From: Phalacrocorax aristotelis
Lineage: Eukaryota; Chordata; Aves; Suliformes; Phalacrocoracidae
Direction of reading: 5' to 3'
Assembly: GCF_949628215.1 (NCBI RefSeq)
Contig: NC_134282.1
Location: 11,530,223 to 11,594,222, forward strand
DNA: 64,000 nt
The translations under genes and the position numbers were made by a program. Shown one piece after another: positions 14,401-26,200 of the stretch. Within the stretch, counting starts at the first letter, position 1, and each line of letters opens with the position of its first letter. The notes under the pieces are model-generated. The model ran no database searches. It had not been told where the DNA came from and was given only the letters and a program-made list of their open reading frames with translations.

Positions 14401-15420
14401 TGTAAACCCTAGCGCACTGTGGGTAGCTGTCAGCCAGAAGGCATGTCAAAGTCCAAATAATGCCCCAAGGCAAATATGCATACTGGTAACTATGCCACTT
14501 CAGTTTATATGAAGAAATAAACTTATAATAATAATGCTTTGTCGGTCAATCTTTTTTCCTAACCTAAACTGCAGTCACTGTATCTTGCATTGCTATAGAA
14601 TCTGGAATGCATTGGAAAAATTCCTGGTCCATTTCAGTGTAAGTACAGCCAAGACAAACTGTTCACTGTAGAGGAACAATTTCATTTAAACTTTAAATTT
14701 CCTTGAGTCTAGTAGTGATGCACCTGCTTTCAGTTCACCCTTTTGTATTTCACAAGTAGCAGGAGGTAAGGAGGAGCCTTCTTCTAATTTGTTGTCACAA
14801 CTAGATTTCCCTTCAGCCTGTCTCCCTGCTTCCTGCTCTGGAGCTGGCTAGAAACCAGCACAAAGAACGGTGAGGGAAGGCAGGCCACCCTATGCACCCA
14901 CAGAAGTCTCCACTGCAAAAGCACTCCACCCAGCACCATCTCCACCCAGTCTGAATCAGTCTTCCCTTGCAACACTGACTGCAGTTGTCTTTGGATCAGA
15001 CACTCAGCAGACACTAAACACAACTGCTTCAATGTCAGGAATTAATCATGATGGATTAATTAATTAGAAATTAAACTGCTGTCATCACTCTTCCTTGCTT
15101 CCCATCAAGACATCTTCCTCTTTAATTTGCAAAAGAGTTCTGCCTAGGCAAAGCAGATCAGAATGCAGACATGTAGCTTGCATGACTACAGTGAGAAGTA
15201 GATGTGGGTTTCTATGTATATACACAAAGACATATGTTTTTAAATATATGTATATACATAGAGGTATGTATGCGCTGAATAGTTGTCACTATAAATGAAT
15301 ACTGTAAGGAAACACAATGTTTGCATATAAATTTTAAATCATAAACTCTTGCTGTCCAGAAATGAAACCAAAAGCTTTTCTCTAAAATTCAGGCAAAAAA
15401 TATAGAAAAATATGGATGTA
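5429..15420. other. Long unique stretch, no gene seen
   Basis: About 10 kb without a supported gene or a recognisable interspersed repeat. Frames are all under about 110 codons and frequently overlap on opposite strands (7115-7503, 7571-7842, 8867-9169, 12937-13531). The base composition is AT-rich throughout. Small simple repeats are present: a 12-bp palindromic GTATATATATAC at 8679-8690 and a short GT run near 11297-11306. I cannot exclude short non-coding exons or regulatory elements. Confidence 0.55.
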
Positions 15421-15435
15421 TCGCCATCTGGAGGG
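15421..15435 (-). promoter_or_regulatory. Candidate CTCF-binding motif
   Basis: The minus strand reads CCCTCCAGATGGCGA. It fits the CTCF core pattern (CC-N-S-Y-AG-R-K-GGC-R) well, including the invariant AG and GGC positions. In vertebrates CTCF bound at such sites organises loops and insulates domains. Only the sequence is seen; occupancy is inference. The same bases on the plus strand also contain a GGAGG/GTAAGT-like splice donor, so an exon end is an alternative reading, though no convincing exon precedes it. Confidence 0.3.
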
Positions 15436-16650
15436 TAAGTGTGTTCTTTGCCTGCTCATAATCATCATTCTGGGCTCTGCAGTACTGAATGTGTATGGTG
15501 TCCCTGAAAAGGGTATAATCATAAAGGCATGAAGTTTCTGGCATTGAGGTTATCATTAGGGGTAATTTGACCCAGCTGATTCTGTAGTTACACTTTTTAT
15601 CAGTCTTTGGACCAGAATAAATAGCCCCAAAACCCGGATGCTTATTTGTTTAGTATTGTGCTCTACAGATGACATATCTGTGCTGCCAGAAGAAACCCCT
15701 GTATGTCTTCTCTCGCTTAAGGGAGGGGGCTGGAGGGATGATATTGGCAGTGGAAGGGGTCAGAATTCGACTGCAGTTTTTGGACTCTTCTAGGTTAGGG
15801 AGATGGGAAGGAAGCTCAATTTCAAAACCAAAAATTTATTCTAAAATTGGACGTGTTTCATTCACCCTGAGGAGATATAAAAACCTGAAATAAAATTCAA
15901 CCAAAACCATTAAGTATCCTGACTCAGGCTGACAGGTCTTTCCCCTTCTCCCTGCTCCTGGGGAACGCCCAAGGGAAGAAATGGTTCCTGCAGTAGAAAT
16001 GATCCAAGTATGATATGGAATATTCCTTGGAGTACAGCAAGCATGATCATCCCTGCACACACTGGACTCATCTTCCAATTATATATTTGCAGGGACCTCA
16101 CCGGTCCTGCCCTGTGAGTGCACCAGGATGCTGCAGCCATAGCATTACTGAGATCTCCAGGATGTCTGTAAGGGACACAGCCCTCATCATGCTGCCCTCC
16201 TCACCTGGATAAAACAGCTTTTTCTATTCCTCTGACACCCAATTAAGATCTGCCCTGAGGATGGTTTCACTGAGCACCAAGGAGCACCAGTGAGGACCTG
16301 TAGACACCCTCTCCTTACCAGGGCTGAAATGGGTATTTGGAGTCCAGGAGCCCGATTAATAAAGGTAATACCAGAAAAGCTTTTAAATGCACTCCGCGGT
16401 GCACTCTGAGCCTTTCCCAGCCAAGGAAAGAAATTACTGCCATTTCCCAGAGCAGGCATTAGGCTTTGTAGGCCTGCCAAAGCTGTGGCGGTGTACCACT
16501 AACCCAGCAAGAAACACGTTAGTAGAAGCACTCAGTCATGCAAGTCAGATAGGTGTGCCTGTGTGAGAGGTTGCTGTCTTGCCAGGGGCTCAAAGTAAAT
16601 AGCAGCAGCTGGGGACAGATAATTCATATAGCAGCCATAGAGAAGCATAC
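15436..16650. other. Unique non-coding stretch
   Basis: No gene recognised. Several short frames overlap on both strands between 15669 and 16480 without domain resemblance. Base composition rises slightly towards the GC-rich patch that follows. Confidence 0.55.
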
Positions 16651-16658
16651 CATAAATA

Positions 16659-16748
16659 ATGCTGCTCATCAGCTATGCATAGAGGAAGAAAGCGAGAGAT
16701 GAAGGGCAGCAGCGCTGGCGGCTGCGCACCCCCCTGCCTCCCGCCGCG
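16659..16748 (+). other. Possible alternative first exon, GC-rich
   Basis: Seen: a small GC- and CpG-rich patch (about 16700-16850) in AT-rich surroundings. An AT-rich CATAAATA element sits just upstream at 16651-16658. An ATG at 16659 opens a 7-codon upstream frame that stops at 16680-16682. A second ATG at 16699 opens a frame of 16 codons plus 2 nt (starting MKGSSAGGC), which runs into a GT dinucleotide at 16749 in the good donor context CCGCG|GTGAGG. Inference: this arrangement is what a short alternative first coding exon would look like. I recognise no protein from these few residues. Overlapping frames on the opposite strand also exist, so the reading may be chance. Confidence 0.15.
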
Positions 16749-17717
16749 GTGAGGGTGGCACACCCAGCCAGCGGTCTGCTGGAAACGAGCTGCTGGGGCA
16801 GTCAGAGCTTTTGGATGCATCAGGTCGGGGTGAACAGCAGGCATCACGGGGTGTTCTGGTACTATGCAGCGGATCAAGCAGTAAAGTACGTGGTAATTGA
16901 TTTGTCAGTCTCATAACTCTCGCACCTGAGCAAAGTCCTGCCTCAAAAATTGCCAAATGTGTAGTGCGATTCTACAGTGATTTCTGGTCTCCTGTGCCAC
17001 TGCATGGCCACATGAAGAAATGCAGGTACTACTGAGGAGTGACAGTGTCTTTTGTGCTCTTTTCTTATGATAATCACCAGGAAAAATAAATGAAATTAAG
17101 CAGGCTGTAACAGTGACAGCAAAATGATGTGAAGGCACAGCTTAAAATGAATTATAAAAATTTCTAAACATGTACATGTGCTCAGGTATATGTGCAAGAC
17201 CTCCCTTTATAATCTTTTTGTATCATGATATGCTTTTGCTTAGTGAAGTTGGACTTTTAATAACCTAAATCCCTTTCTTAAGGAGTAGTAACTTTTGTTC
17301 CTGATCATTAGTGACATCTTTACTTATTGTTATGTCTGGACAGATAGCAGCCATTCCTAAATATGTCTTTACAGTACTAAAAATAACATGTTAAAACAAC
17401 ATTAGCTGACAATAATGCTAGGTAAAGCAATATTACATATTGCTGCATCTTAATTCCCCAGAAACAACCAACAGCTGCAGTACAGTAGCCAAAGCATCGC
17501 ATTTCTCCTTGTGTTAACCTAGACATTGCAAGCGGGCAGTCAGCCACAAAAGATGCTTCTCTGCAATTGTTGTACTTATCTAGGAAATAATCTGAAAAGA
17601 GCCGTCTGAGGCAGGATGTCATCTTTCTATTCCTAAGCAACCCCGGATACCTCTTTTCAGGAGGAATGATCAGCTTCCTGAAGAGCAGATAGCTGAATTT
17701 AAAGAAGCCCTTTTTTT

Positions 17718-17736
17718 CATATATATATATATATAT
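17718..17736. repeat. (AT)n microsatellite
   Basis: An uninterrupted AT dinucleotide run of about 9 units, preceded by a T run and followed by TTATTTTTTTC. It is likely polymorphic in length. No function is implied. Confidence 0.85.
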
Positions 17737-17960
17737 TATTTTTTTCTTACTACAGAACAAAAATAATGTTGGCCCTATAATGAAAAATTGGGACTGGGAA
17801 GTGCTTACTAGGAAAAAGACCAGCAAAAGCTGAGCTGCATGCTGCAGTCAGTATGGCAATATTGATAAGGATGACACAAATGACCTTCCAATGGAACTGA
17901 AAATGATGGCAATAGAAATGAAATGCACCACTATACAGAAAATTTGGGTTGGAGAGAAAA

Positions 17961-17983
17961 AGTGAGAGAAAAGTGAGAGAAAG
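17961..17983. repeat. Short tandem repeat (AGTGAGAGAAA, 2 units)
   Basis: Two adjacent near-identical purine-rich 11-mers. This is a minor local duplication with no known role. Confidence 0.6.
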
Positions 17984-18526
17984 GCTACATCCTCTTCACA
18001 TTATGCCTTCCCGTTCCTATTCTTCCATTTGGCTTTATTTTCTCTCTTCCAGCTCTTAATTGGTAACAATTCAAGAGCATATGTGTTGTGGTTCAACATG
18101 TAAGTTACGCCACTGAATTCAAAGGGACTCTTGTGGCACCTGCTTTAGTTGCTTGCTAAGGTAAGGCCATGAGTGCTGCCTTTTAGCTGGTTCCATGTTT
18201 TGCTTACATGTCTTTAGCATCACAGGTTTCTGTCATTGACTGCTCTTCCAACAGTTCTCGCTTAACTAAGCAAGTACATTTTAAATTAACAGTGTATCTA
18301 TGTTGGTGTCTTGAGACAATTATTTACGCAGTGGTATTCCACAGTGTGGGAAACATACCTACTGTTGTCCATCTCATGTTGGCTGCCCTTTGCTTTCACT
18401 AGATGCCTTCTTGAAACTTTTTATTATGCCATGAAGAAAGCAGAGGTTTCTTGTGGGCACAGGGATTGCCGTTTTCTTTTTTCTCTCACTAACCAGAGAG
18501 GAATAATGAGCAAGGAAAGTGTCTTC

Positions 18527-19115
18527 GCTCTTGTTGTGGTTTAACCCCAGCCAGCAACTAAGCCCCACACAACTGCTCGCACACTCCCCCCGGTGGGATG
18601 GAGGAGAGAATTGGAAGAGTAAAAGTGAGGAAACTCCTGGGTTGAGATAAAGACAGTTTAACAGGTAAAGCAAAAGCTGTGCATGCACAAGCAAAGCAAA
18701 ACAAGGAATTCATTCACTACTTCCCATGGGCAGGCGGGTGTTCAGCCACCTCCAGGAAAGCAGGGCTCCATCACAGTTAGTAGTTACTTGGGAAGACAAA
18801 CACCATCACTCTGAACATTCCCCCCCTTCCTTCTTCTTCCCCCAGCTCTAAAGACTGAGCATGACATCATATGGTGTGGAATATCCCTTGGGTCGGTTGG
18901 GGTCAGCTGTCCCAGCTGTGTCCCCTCCCAGCTTCTTGTGCACCCGGCAGACCATGGGAAGCTGAAAAAGTCCTCGACTAGTGTAAGCACTACTTAGCAA
19001 CAACTAAAACATCTCCACACTATCAACACTGTTTTCAGCACAAATTCAAAACCTAGCCCATACTAGCTGCTATGAAGAAAATTAACTCTATCCCCACCAA
19101 AACCAGGACAGCTCT
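18527..19115 (+). mobile_element. Solo LTR with intact 5-bp TSD
   Basis: A complete endogenous-retrovirus LTR lies at 18532-19110 (579 bp). It starts TGTTGTGGTTTAACCCCAGC and ends CCAAAACCAGGACA, giving canonical TG...CA termini. It is flanked by a perfect direct repeat GCTCT (18527-18531 and 19111-19115). A 5-bp duplication is the length made by ERVL-type integrases, so an ERVL-like family is the best guess. There is no internal gag/pol/env sequence and no partner LTR nearby, so this is a solo LTR left by LTR-LTR recombination. The usual polyadenylation position has GATAAA rather than AATAAA. The TATA-like segment seen in the second copy is eroded here (CTCTAAAGACTGAGC). It shares its family with 33817-34413. 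Confidence 0.92.
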
Positions 19116-19367
19116 GTTTCTCATGGGTAGTGCCCACACTCATGTCTTCTGTTGATGCAGATAATTTGGGACTCGGTCAAAATTTTTGATAAACAGGTCC
19201 AGATCTTAGATCAAGTTCTCCCACCAGTTAATGAAGAGGATAGCATGAGATTCTTCCTTTTCCTGCTTGCCTACTACCTTCTCTGTCTGGATACTACTAG
19301 GTCAATACCTAACCAAGAAGCTCAGTTTAACATCTGGAGCTCAATGGCCACTCAGCAGACATCATCA

Positions 19368-20253
19368 AGCAGCAAGTTTGCTGACAATACCAAACTGGGA
19401 GGAGTGGCTGATACACCAGAAAGTTGTGCTGCCATTCAGTGAGACCTGGACAGGATGAAGAGCTGGGCTGAGGGGAACCTCATGAAAGTCAACACAAGAA
19501 AGTGTAAGGTCCTGCACTGGGGATGAACCACCCCATGTACTATTACAGGTTCAGCTGACCTGCTGGAAAGCAGCTCCGCTGAGAAGGACCTGGGAGTGCT
19601 GGAGGGCAGCAAGTTGACCATGAGCCAGCAAAGTGCCCTTGTGGCCAAGAAGGCCAATGGTACCCTGGGGTGCATTAAAAGGAGTGTGGCCAGCAGATGA
19701 AGGGAGGTTATCCTCCTCCTCTACTCAGCCCTAGTGAGGCCACATTTGGAGTGCTGTGTCGAGTTCTGGGCTCCCCAGTTCAAGAAAGACATGGAACTAC
19801 TGTGAAAGAGTCCAGCAGAGATATAAGAAGATGATCAGGGGACTGGAGCATCTCCCTTATGAGGAAAGGCTGAGAGGCCTGGATTTGTTCAGCCTGGAGA
19901 AGACTGAGGGGACATCTTACCAATGCTTATAAATACCTAAAGGGTGGGTGTCAAGAGGATGGAGCCAGACTTTTCAGTGATGCCCAGTGACAGGACAGGA
20001 GGCAATGGGCACAAATTGGAACACAGGAAGTTCCACCTGAATATGAGGAAAAACTTCTTTCCTGTGAGGGTGCCAGAGCAGAGGCACAGGCTGCCCAGAG
20101 CGGTAGTGGAGTCTCCTTCTCTGGAAATGTTCAAAACCTGCCTGGACGTGGTCCTGTGACCCCTGCTTTAGGGGTACCTGCCCAAGCAGGGGGGTTGGAC
20201 GAGATGATCTCCAGAGGTCCCTTCCAACCCTTACTGTTCTGTGATTCTGTGAT
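19368..20253 (+). mobile_element. CR1 LINE, 5'-truncated, plus strand
   Basis: About 0.89 kb of CR1 on the plus strand. It begins inside the reverse-transcriptase coding region and runs to the 3' terminus, CTGTGATTCTGTGAT at 20239-20253. The 3' UTR carries the block GAGATGATCTCCAGAGGTCC and a terminal tail different from the copies at 3395 and 46681, so it is another CR1 subfamily. The region between the solo LTR (ends 19115) and 19368 is unique and not part of the element. No target duplication is evident, as is usual for CR1. Confidence 0.95.
19374..20160 (+). pseudogene. CR1 ORF2 reverse transcriptase remnant
   Basis: C-terminal part of the CR1 reverse transcriptase (target-primed reverse transcription). 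The frame opens at the catalytic palm motif: the family FADD motif reads FADN (19377-19388), so the second catalytic Asp is lost. The motif is followed by TKLGGVADTPES. A TGA at 19440-19442 interrupts the frame where relatives have a codon between Gln and Asp. The downstream RT-tail homology (AEGNLMKVNTRKCKVLH type) continues in the same frame and then breaks up. The last fragment of the family appears in frame near 20040-20155 (a [19 protein letters not shown] segment). The N-terminal endonuclease and most of the RT are missing because of 5' truncation. It cannot be active. Confidence 0.88.
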
Positions 20254-23200
20254 CATGCTGAACATTAATTCCCACTCTGTCAGTCTGAAGTACATATTGA
20301 GAATTAAGTCTGGCTCAAATATACTAGTGGCCAATCAAATTTATTATCTCACATTCATTAGTACCAATACAGAAATTTTCAGATATCCGTATAGATGTGT
20401 AGAAACAATTTCACTGAACAAGGCCATAGCTGGAATGAAAAAGTGCCCACACAGGATGTATTCACAGATGTCTTCCTAGTTGCAATGAGTACCTGGAGTG
20501 AGTACGGCTTGAGTTTTACTGCCCTTTCTTTTTGGTGTGAATGATGGTAGCAAAAGCACTGGTAAGCATAAGGGCAAATATCGGCTTTGTGGGCAAAGCA
20601 GCTGCTGAAATTATGGTCAATTTGTGGACAGTTTGAAAGTGTATAACTAAGATAAATTCATCAGGTCAATTAGGCAAAGAAATAATTAACACAGCAGAGA
20701 ACTGTGTAAGGGGAAATTCCTAACAGGGAGGAGTCTTTACGGAACCAGAGGGTTGCACTGCACATGGTTGCCCCCGTAACTATTTGCCTTTATGGAACCA
20801 CAAGTTTCTCAACAAGGGTCTCCCACAGGGGAAAAAAATCTTCCTTTGTAACAGACCTCAAAATAATTTAAGCTGTCTGCCAGTAATTAAATCCATTACA
20901 TTAGCAACAGGTGGTGAAGCTGTATTTTTTTCACATCTGTTATCATTTTCATGAGTTAGTATGTATTCACTGCAAGAGCTGTGTAAACCACAGAGCAGAG
21001 AGAGCCAGGCTGATGGCTGTCATCCAGACAGCCACTGTGTGCACTCCTGTAGTCACCTGAAAAGCAAAGCAGCGGTGATGTGAGAGTACAAGGTAGACAG
21101 CAAGGGGTTTGGGCAGGATCCCAAAGGGTAGGAAGGTGGCGATTTAAAAGAGAGTGAAGAGTTTTCTCTGATTCTTGCTAGACTGAAAGAGGAAGGGAAG
21201 AATAAGATAGAAAAAGGAAACTCGGGTTGTGTTTAGAGCGGTACGTCAATATCTGTTTCAATTCCCTACTATACCATAGACTTCCTGTGTGGCCTGGAGC
21301 ATGTTTCTTTGTCACTCTGGTTTAGTAAATTTAAAAATTAAAATCCCTGGGAAATTCCATAGTCACCGAGGACAACAGGCATAGAATAGCTCACATGTAA
21401 GTTGCTGAATTTTTCTCAGTCTCCAAAACACAATGCGCTTGTGCAAACTGGCTGTTGGGAATGGTGTACCATGGTGAAGAGGGCTGTATAAGTTGCAAGA
21501 AGAATTCTGGATATTGAAGAGCTTGGCAGGACAGAAAGCTTCTCTTAATGCAAAGAGCCCACAGTTCTGGGTTGATCTGTACTACAGCTTGTTGTACATA
21601 TCACTCCTATATGCGTGGAAAGGCAACCCGCTGCTGAGATGCGCTGTGTCCTCACATAAGCTTTGGAGAGAAGCTGCAGCTCATTTTTCTGGACTTCAGG
21701 ATGCTGGACTTCCCAAGGATGTTTTCCATGTCTTTTCCATCTTCCTCCAAACCCCACTTCTCCTTTGACTCAGAAGAGGGAGGTTCTGTAATGTCACAGA
21801 GCTTTCCTTTCCTTTTCTGAAGGCTGAGAATAAGTATGTATGGAGAAGTGAGAGAAGTTCACAATCAATTTACTTCCATCTGATGTGACACAAGGTTTCA
21901 GTTTAGGTTTAGGATGTGCTGCCTTTATACCTCTCTGCAAAGACTGTTTTTTTCTCCAGTAACTCCTTGCCTAGCAATACTGAGGATACTTATTATTGCA
22001 TTGAGCTACTCTTCTGTGGTCAGTATGTTACTGTTCACTTTAAATTTAAAGATTTAAAGACTCTTTAAAAAACCAGTTTAGAACAAAATTTATATAACGA
22101 GTTATTTTTGGAGGAATTTCTTCAATTGTATTCTTGTTCAAAGACAATTAATAGATTACTGTAATTCTTTTCAAAGAAGCGTCATTTAACTCTACCAAAC
22201 TTTGAACTAACAAAATGTTGCAGGTTGTTTAATGTTAATGATTGTTATTAAGCTGAGGTTTTTTGGCTGAGATCCATTGTGAGGGGCAGGGTTTATCCAG
22301 CAGGCCTTGGCCTTGCTGGAAGCTCTCCCATGGGCAGAGACACACATCATTCAATTTCTACCTGCATCCTGGTGGGGTTGTGTCACTAGAGACTCCCATG
22401 TGGTCAAAAGACCACCAGGGACTACACCTTTTTCTCAATGAATAGAATTAAACAGACACAGGAAATATTAACCCTTAAACTGTCTAAACCTCAAAACAAC
22501 TATTGTGGAGTTTTGGGTGGAGATAGAAATGGGTACAGACCCAGCCAGTCCAGGCGTGCTTCCTGCACTCCTCCTTCTCCATTTCACATCCTTGATTTTG
22601 CCTGATATTGGTGCCAGGCTTGCAGGATACCGTTATACTTGTAGGGAACTGTGGAGGCACTGTCACAGTCACCTCTTCTGAACCTGAGAGGGCCCATTGT
22701 GCATAAAAAGCCCTGTATCTGCTCTCCTCCTGCCCAGCTCCTTCGGATACATCAAAACTCAGTCAGCCCCTGCCATCAGTGCAGCCAGCCTCATAACTCA
22801 GCCATTCTTGCCCAAAGGCATCCAAGGTCTGTCCAAGGTCCCATGGACACAGATCATCACCCCAGCTCCTGATGTGAGGGCCATCTCCAGCAGTGGCTCA
22901 CACTGCCTCATCTGCCAGGGCAGCAGCAGGGCCCCCCTCCCCCCGCAGCCTCCTCCTCTTATTCCAAGCAGAAAATGAGCAGGAGAAAGGCAGGACTCCC
23001 TGATGCCCTGTTCCCTCTCTCCCAAAAACTGGATAACTAGCCCTTAATTTGTGGGACAGTATTTGCCCACAGGAGGCTAAAGTCATGATAGTTACTGTTC
23101 ATCAGTGAAATCTTTAACTTCAAAGTTTCATATGATGCCATTGACTGATACGGGGAGTCTCCAGCTTTGTAACGGAATGAACCAAAGCAGATTCAATGGT

Positions 23201-26200
23201 GTCTGGAGAAGGGTAATTTATTTGTGAGTTTTAGCAGTGTTATTTGATTATTTTTCTTCAAGTCTCGTATGGTGGAGGCAGTCTTCCTGCAAAAACATTA
23301 CATGTTGCTCAGTGATTCACTGACTGCTGGCCAGAGCACTGTTTGTAACTGATTTATAGAAATCTTTTTCAAATCCTTCCCTCTATTAACATTTCAGCAG
23401 TTCCTTTCCTTTGTAAATTCATGGTAGTTATGTGTTACTCAGGATGATGGTACAAAAATGGTTTCAAACACAATGATTACATATTGAGCAGATGAGCTGT
23501 CTCGGGTTTATGTCACAGCCCATCTGCCTGTTTTAAATAAGCTTCCTGCATCACGCCTTTTCCTCTTCATCGGGTAGGCAGTAAAAAAGACTGTTCGTAT
23601 GTAGCATTTTCATTCCATTTGACCTTTCCACAGTGTTATTTCACATGTATACTTCAAAGTTTGCATTTCCTTCTGCAAAGATAATTTGAAACTGGTTCTA
23701 TTTTGGCAGCAGGTACCGTTGCAACAAAAGCTGTTCCTTCTTTATCCCACCACCTTTAGTGTGGAGGTTGAAGTACGACATGTCAGCTGGAGATGTTGCA
23801 ATCTGAGGTGAGCTCAGGGCACACACTTCAAGGTTAGATCCCACAGAGATCTGAATCATAGTGAAAGTGGGGAACTTATAGGTCTTGGCCGTATGTTCAG
23901 CACTGAAGGGCATAAGCACTTGAATTTGGACTGGGATCGGACTAAAAGTTTAAACCAATTTTGATCTAGACAACCTCTGTCAGGCTGCCATCCACTGTGA
24001 GTACTTAAAATGAAAATATATTCACTATAGGTTTTATATTATCATCCCTCTTATTTGCATTAGTCTGGATGAATACTTTGCGTTATGAAGAACCAGCCAC
24101 AAGGTGTCAATATAGTGTAGCAGATTCTCAGTAAGGTGTTGCTACTACAGCATCATTTGACTGTTAATACAATTAAAACCTGTTTTCCGGTGGGTTATTT
24201 GAATAACTAATTGCAAAAATTCAGGTCAGATGACATGTTTTGTACCTGATTTATTTAATCAATGAAGTCTTTTCATGCTGTGATTGGGGCGGGGAGAAAA
24301 ATTATTATAAATCACCGAAGTGAAAAAGGTGACAAGCAATGAGCTACCGGCTACAAATAGTGTAGCACTGTGTTTTAGTAGGAAAGGCTGACAAAGTGAG
24401 ATATTAGACTGGTGGGGTGAATTAATTTTTGTCAAAATATGAGAAGTGACCATAAGCGAAACCACAACAATTAGTTAACTCTTCATAGTAAGGAGTCAAA
24501 ATATCTAGATGAACTGATGCCTGTGCCCATGTATAAGAGGTGTAATGACTGGTGAGACAAGATTAAGATGGAAAAGCAATATTAAAGAGCTCCATTTTGT
24601 CTCTTATAGACACAGATCTTTGTGTGTCATTAAATATAAAAACGAATGCCTCAAAAGAGTCAGAGCTAAGGCTGAGGTCTGAATTACAGAGGACATGGAA
24701 GCAATTTGGTTTTGTATCCCAACAGGGGGTTAGGATCCAGGGAAGAAGGGCTTGTTAGAAATGAGAATGAAAGGCTGTTAGGAAAATGACTCCTAGAACT
24801 GTGAATATTATCTCTTTGAAGTATGCATTAATGGGTTTTGGCTAAGAATTTTCAAAGGGGTTAAGGACTCAGCTCCCATTGAATGTCAGTGGCTTTTGGA
24901 CACTTCACTGCCATAGTCTGCTTTGAAAATCCCAGCTTAGAATATTAATTTTAATGTATCCTTTCCACTACAGTAGGAGGGAACACATCCATGACAGAGA
25001 GATGAACAGAAAAGCTACAAAAGAAAGTTTCTTTGTATTACAGTCTTTTTTTATAAATTATTGTACTTTACGTAATCTACACAGTCAAGTACAAAAGTAT
25101 ACATAATAGGTGGCTGAGCAGAGGATATTACATTACATGATATCCTTCACTTGTGTTAATGACTCTCTGTATTGTGCTTTGCACAAAGTGAAGGGGACTG
25201 GCTAGCAGATAATATTGTAAAATAGTATGTCATTGGCTACATTTCTTAAAAGGACAAAGGGAAGATGGAGCCTGTTTATGCAAAGAGCTGGTTTTCTCAG
25301 GTTCTAAACCAGCTGTGACACCATGCTGTCCTTTGAGAGATATTTTATTGGGCAACAGATCAGTGTTGCAGGTCAAAAGAGCAACAGCAATAGATGCATC
25401 ATGTTCCCTGAAGCTCCCTGGGGGCAGGTTGGGACAATAGTTAGAAAAACTGCAAAGTCTGTGGGAATAAAACTCTTGCTGTTCTTGTGCTTCTCTGTTT
25501 TGCATTTCTTTTTTGCATCATATATCTCAATGAGGGAAAGATCCGTGCACGATACTGGTGTGATGGTGAATAAAATGCTACAGGGCAGCTTTAAGTTCTT
25601 CAGAATGAAAATGTGTTGAAAAGGTGGTTTTACATATCAATGCTGGCAAGTGAAAGTGATGGAAAAGCCAGCAGAGAAACACCACTGCTAGTCCCTTGTC
25701 AGACCTCACTGTCAGAGACTTGGTCTTCAAGTGGAGACGGGTGAATATCTTTGCTTCCCTTTAGTGGTCTAGTGACACTGTGGGTTTTATACAGTCTTTT
25801 TGTTTTATTTCTCCTCAAAGGAAAGCAAGTCTGAGCATTTTCTTTCTTAGAATTTACTGGGCAAAACCTAAAACAAATTACCAGTGATGTGGTGGTATTA
25901 AATTTATCATACAGTGTTTAGGTGTTTTTTTTAATTGCTATTATGCTGAAGACAAGATAAATAAGTGTGCTTGTAGAAGGATTTAAATAAAGAAGTGAGG
26001 TTGACTGGCAGCTCATTTTAGGAATGGGGGAATGAACATTGAAAAAAACCCATGTACCAGAGCTGGGATGTAAGAGAGTCCCAGTGAATACAAGATTTCA
26101 ATAAAAGTTCGTCACTTCTAGATTTTCACCATTACTACCACTGTAAAGAGCAAAGGGGTTTTTTTTTTTCATAAAATATCTCAGGCCCACAAAACCCCTG

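Larger units (their letters stand above)
16760..18526. other. Unique non-coding stretch with AT microsatellite
   Basis: No gene supported. The longest frame is on the minus strand at 17377-17826 (149 codons). It reads through the AT dinucleotide tract (Tyr-Ile repeats) and a run of Phe/Lys, so it is an artefact of low-complexity DNA. Confidence 0.6.

Noticed and set aside
15379..15434. A micro-exon ending at a GTAAGT donor
   Set aside because: The preceding acceptor is weak and the 41-nt segment codes for nothing recognisable; the CTCF-like reading of the same bases is at least as good.
17377..17826. 149-codon minus-strand open frame
   Set aside because: It reads through the AT microsatellite and low-complexity T/A tracts, with no domain and no splice support.
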